A stretch of 64,000 nucleotides of DNA from Pohlia nutans (taxonomy: Eukaryota > Streptophyta > Bryopsida > Bryales > Mniaceae), in the NCBI GenBank assembly GCA_022496805.1, contig CM040103.1, positions 6,590,001 to 6,654,000 on the forward strand. The letters are read 5' to 3'. Below are positions 61,801-64,000 of this stretch, piece by piece (position 1 is the stretch's first letter; each line of letters begins with the position of its first letter). Under the pieces are notes generated by a model that made no database searches, was not told the DNA's origin, and was given only the letters and a program-made list of their open reading frames with translations. The position numbers and the translations under genes are program-made.

Positions 61801-62600
61801 GATTCAAAGTTTTAAAAAATGACAAATTCAATCGATCATATTTTTAAAAACATATAATTTAGGTGAGACCAAATTTAATATCACCGGAATCAGTGAAGAA
61901 CATTAAATGGTAAAAAATACAAGTAAATTTGAACGAAAGGAAGTCTACATAGGACCTACTCAAAAGTGCTAAAAACAATTGAGGATTCTTGGTTCTTTAG
62001 GGGTTAAACTTTCTCACGTACACAATTGCAACGACCAAACAACAAGCAATCGAGCTAGGGTTAATAAAAAATAAATTCACAAGTGTTGTTTCGAAACTCC
62101 TGCAAATCAAATTCGAAGGATGACATGACCATAACAACTATCTACATTGTGTAAATGGATTCAAAACTCCACGCTAAATCAATGTTTGACATCTCCTTTT
62201 CTTTGAAGAATGCAACATGAAAATCAAATGAAAAAAATGCATAATGATTTTTCTCTTGCCTGCGTGAAACGCCAGCAACGCAGTGCACGAGAATTTCGCC
62301 ATCGCTGCGGCCTTTGTCAATAAACTCCAGACATTCCTCCAGATGATCCAACAAGTTCTGAGATTCGATGTCACGAATAGGCACGATTTTCCTCTCCAGC
62401 TTGTCAACTTGGACCTCAGCCACATTGACAACCCCAAGGGGACTATTCTCCTCGTCCTCCTCCGGCGGCTTCTTGCACTCCAGACTATCTTTCGGCATGA
62501 TGAGCGACAACATATGCGTAACCGGCGGATTTGGCGACGTCAACACCTCCGCGGCATCCCTAATGTTGCCTATATACAACCTATCCCTCACTAGCTTCAT
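58834..62600 (-). CDS. Dual-specificity phosphatase of the DUSP12/YVH1 type, seven exons, 380 aa
   Basis: Minus-strand exons, 5' to 3': 62260-62600, 61587-61639, 61212-61276, 60751-60829, 60261-60614, 59410-59560 and 58834-58933. All junctions keep frame and total 1143 nt. Residues 1-180 form the phosphatase domain. The signature HCVAGVSRS has Cys107 and Arg113, and D77 (PIRDIES) is the likely general acid. A Ser-rich acidic linker follows. The C-terminal zinc-binding module carries YSCKECKRVIARQENVIPHD, SLFVEPMQWMSP, LQCLNCETRLGSFNWAGIQC and SCGTRVTPAFQLHK. This architecture is that of DUSP12/YVH1, which in yeast and animals helps release Mrt4 from pre-60S ribosomes; the same role here is inferred. 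Intron 1 is GC-AG (AG|GCAAGA) and splits the signature Ser codon. A donor-like AGG|GTGAGT at 62953 suggests a 5' UTR intron. Introns 1 and 6 contain MITEs. Confidence 0.92.
59159..59333. mobile_element. TA-target MITE in intron 6 of the phosphatase gene
   Basis: Ends GACCAAAATGGTTATTTAGT and CTGAAATGGCTATTTAGTAC (inverse), with TA on both sides (59157-59158 and 59334-59335). Length 175 bp; Stowaway-like by target. Confidence 0.65.
61785..62003. mobile_element. TTAA-flanked MITE, copy I, in intron 1 of the phosphatase gene
   Basis: Perfect inverted ends CCCCTAAAGAACCA with TTAA on both sides (61781-61784 and 62004-62007). Length 219 bp. It shares internal motifs with copies B and E. Confidence 0.8.
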
Positions 62601-63193
62601 CTCTCACTTCTCGAGGGATTCAGTAACGTCACCTATGTTTCTTGATTTAACAAAACATAAAAAAAGGACTTCCCGAGAAACAAAACTAAAAATAAATTAA
62701 TTAATATATGTCTTCCACCACTGCAACACAGAAAAGAAAAATAATAATTAGTGAAACGCAAAACTCTAAAATCTCTGCAACAAAGTCACAAACCTCAACA
62801 ACAGTGGCGCTAAAGCTTCACACAAGAGCAACAACAACAAGAGTAAAAACCGAATGAGTTGATTTTTTGCGTTAAAGAAAAGGTGAAAAAAAATTCAAAC
62901 GACGTCGAATTTCAGCAAGAAAAAGTATGAGAACAAAAGGAGGAATCACTCACCCTTGCGATGAGAAATGGAGGTTTTGGAATTGCGAAAACAGGAAAAT
63001 GAAATGGTGGAATTCAAAGGAGAAAAATGCAGAGGCTGTAAGAGGAGATGAGGGAAGCCAAGGCACGAGGCTGCCGCTTTGTATCCCTTGGGATCTAGAA
63101 ACCGCGAAGATTTGGGGTCGGGGGACACGGCGACCGGTGACCGCGGAAGTGGAGGGTCAATCTCCGTCAACCGTGACGTAGACGAAAGCCTGA

Positions 63194-63199
63194 CACGTG
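63194..63199. promoter_or_regulatory. G-box (CACGTG) upstream of the phosphatase gene
   Basis: GACACGTGGTCC lies about 240 bp upstream of the likely 5' UTR donor and 600 bp upstream of the ATG. ACACGTGG is the core bound by plant bZIP/bHLH factors. A promoter role is inferred from position only. Confidence 0.4.
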
Positions 63200-63459
63200 G
63201 TCCACAGAGGGAATCTGGTTTTCCTATTGGCGCATAACTGGTAGTTATGATTAATTTAATTGAAGATTGCGCAAGTTACTAATAAGTTAGTAAGTTGCAG
63301 TGCCAGTTCATTAGTTACTCGTAAATGTGTAAGCACTTTTTTCGCTTGTCAGTGGGATTTGAGAGATTGATGAGCCAGCTATTGTCAGAATGTAACTACT
63401 TGTGAAGAATCAGAAGAAAGTGGTCTTTTATATGGAATAAAAATAAAATAAAAGTGATA

Positions 63460-63824
63460 CCGTACCTTAGGGGCAGCTTCATCACTCCTCCGTCGAATAA
63501 TTAATTAATTTCAAATTTTGATGTCCGGCAATTAAAAAAGTAATTTTTTAAAATTCAACTTTTCAGGAAATAAATAACTTTAAGTTCAACTTTCATCCAC
63601 AATTGATGAAGTTTCATTGAATGTTTGTTATTTTAGTGGACTTTATGTGACCACTCTTAACATTTTTATTTTTTATTTTTTTAGTTCATGTATTCAATTT
63701 CAAAATATTCCATCATTCATCTAATTTAATTTCATGGTTTTCCGGCAAATAGGCAACATAATATTTTTTTTATTCGACATTTTTATTTGGAATTATTTTT
63801 TGCCGAAGCTCCCCTAAGGTACGG
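63460..63824. mobile_element. TA-target MITE (365 bp)
   Basis: Ends CCGTACCTTAGGGGCAGCTT and CCGTACCTTAGGGGAGCTTC (inverse), with TA on both sides (63458-63459 and 63825-63826). AT-rich interior, no coding capacity. Confidence 0.75.
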
Positions 63825-63941
63825 TAGTCTTTTTACGTTATCTCTGCCCCAGCCGAAGAGTAAGAAATTCCTTCATTTTTGGGAGTTACACGGTTGGACA
63901 GTAAGAACAAGCGGTAAAAATAAATTTGAAGTAAATATTAA

Positions 63942-64000
63942 CCCCTAAACGTCCCATGGGGATAGTAGATACGTGGCCGTATAATTGACATTTGCTGCCA
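63942..64000. mobile_element. TTAA-flanked MITE, copy J, cut by the window end
   Basis: Begins CCCCTAAACGTCCCATGGGG after TTAA (63938-63941). The 59 bases seen resemble the left end of copy C at 12555 ('cctaaatgtcccatggagatag', 'ttgacatttgctac'). Confidence 0.65.

Noticed and set aside
62927..63181. Open frames on both strands upstream of the phosphatase gene
   Set aside because: The position and a donor-like AGG|GTGAGT on the minus strand fit a 5' UTR exon and promoter rather than a separate protein.

Overview
The window reads as nuclear DNA of a land plant. The evidence is an LBD (LOB-domain) transcription factor, a plant-type inositolphosphorylceramide synthase, intron-rich genes with GT-AG junctions, TTTAGGG telomere-type motifs, a Ty3/gypsy retrotransposon and many small DNA transposons (MITEs). 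The sequence is AT-rich and most of it is repeat-derived. I cannot place the species. The LBD and synthase proteins drift from angiosperm consensus, which weakly suggests a seedless plant (inference). No rRNA, tRNA, CRISPR or bacterial-type operon was seen.

Layout. 1-8 kb: gene-poor, with a mini-CACTA, a large TTAA-flanked MITE and relics. 8.1-10.3 kb (+): a broken TIM14-type J-domain fragment, then the 3' exons of an EGF-like, probably GPI-anchored protein split by a MITE with an 8-bp target duplication. 10.6-18.9 kb: AT-rich intergenic DNA with a degenerate minisatellite (15.4-16.2 kb). 19.0-21.6 kb (-): a putative two-exon small gene with a tandem repeat in its intron, and an intronless inositolphosphorylceramide synthase. 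25.0-27.3 kb (+): four consecutive exons of a conserved polytopic membrane protein whose 3' part is missing. 27.7-28.4 kb (+): a two-exon coiled-coil protein. 29.4-32.5 kb (+): decayed exons, one region interrupted by a MITE. 32.7-39.4 kb: a modular foldback element, several MITEs and a long AT microsatellite. 40.2-41.4 kb (-): a complete LBD gene whose intron holds seven ~74-bp tandem units, each carrying a copy of the splice acceptor. 42.3-52.4 kb: MITEs, a telomere-motif palindrome, a decayed segment possibly from an integrated pararetrovirus, and a second modular foldback element. 52.7-57.7 kb (+): a decayed Ty3/gypsy element with two unrelated MITEs nested inside it. 58.8-62.6 kb (-): a complete seven-exon DUSP12/YVH1-type phosphatase with a GC-AG first intron that splits the catalytic signature. 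63.4-64.0 kb: more MITEs.

The genes do not form a pathway; they are unrelated housekeeping or regulatory genes in a transposon-rich setting. The most noteworthy observations are the duplicated splice acceptors in the LBD intron, a family of about ten CCCCTAAA-ended MITEs always next to TTAA (a piggyBac-like target signature), the MITE-split EGF gene, the modular foldback elements, and the GC-AG intron in the phosphatase. All gene models were read by eye from splice signals, reading frame and remembered family motifs; none was checked by alignment or RNA data.
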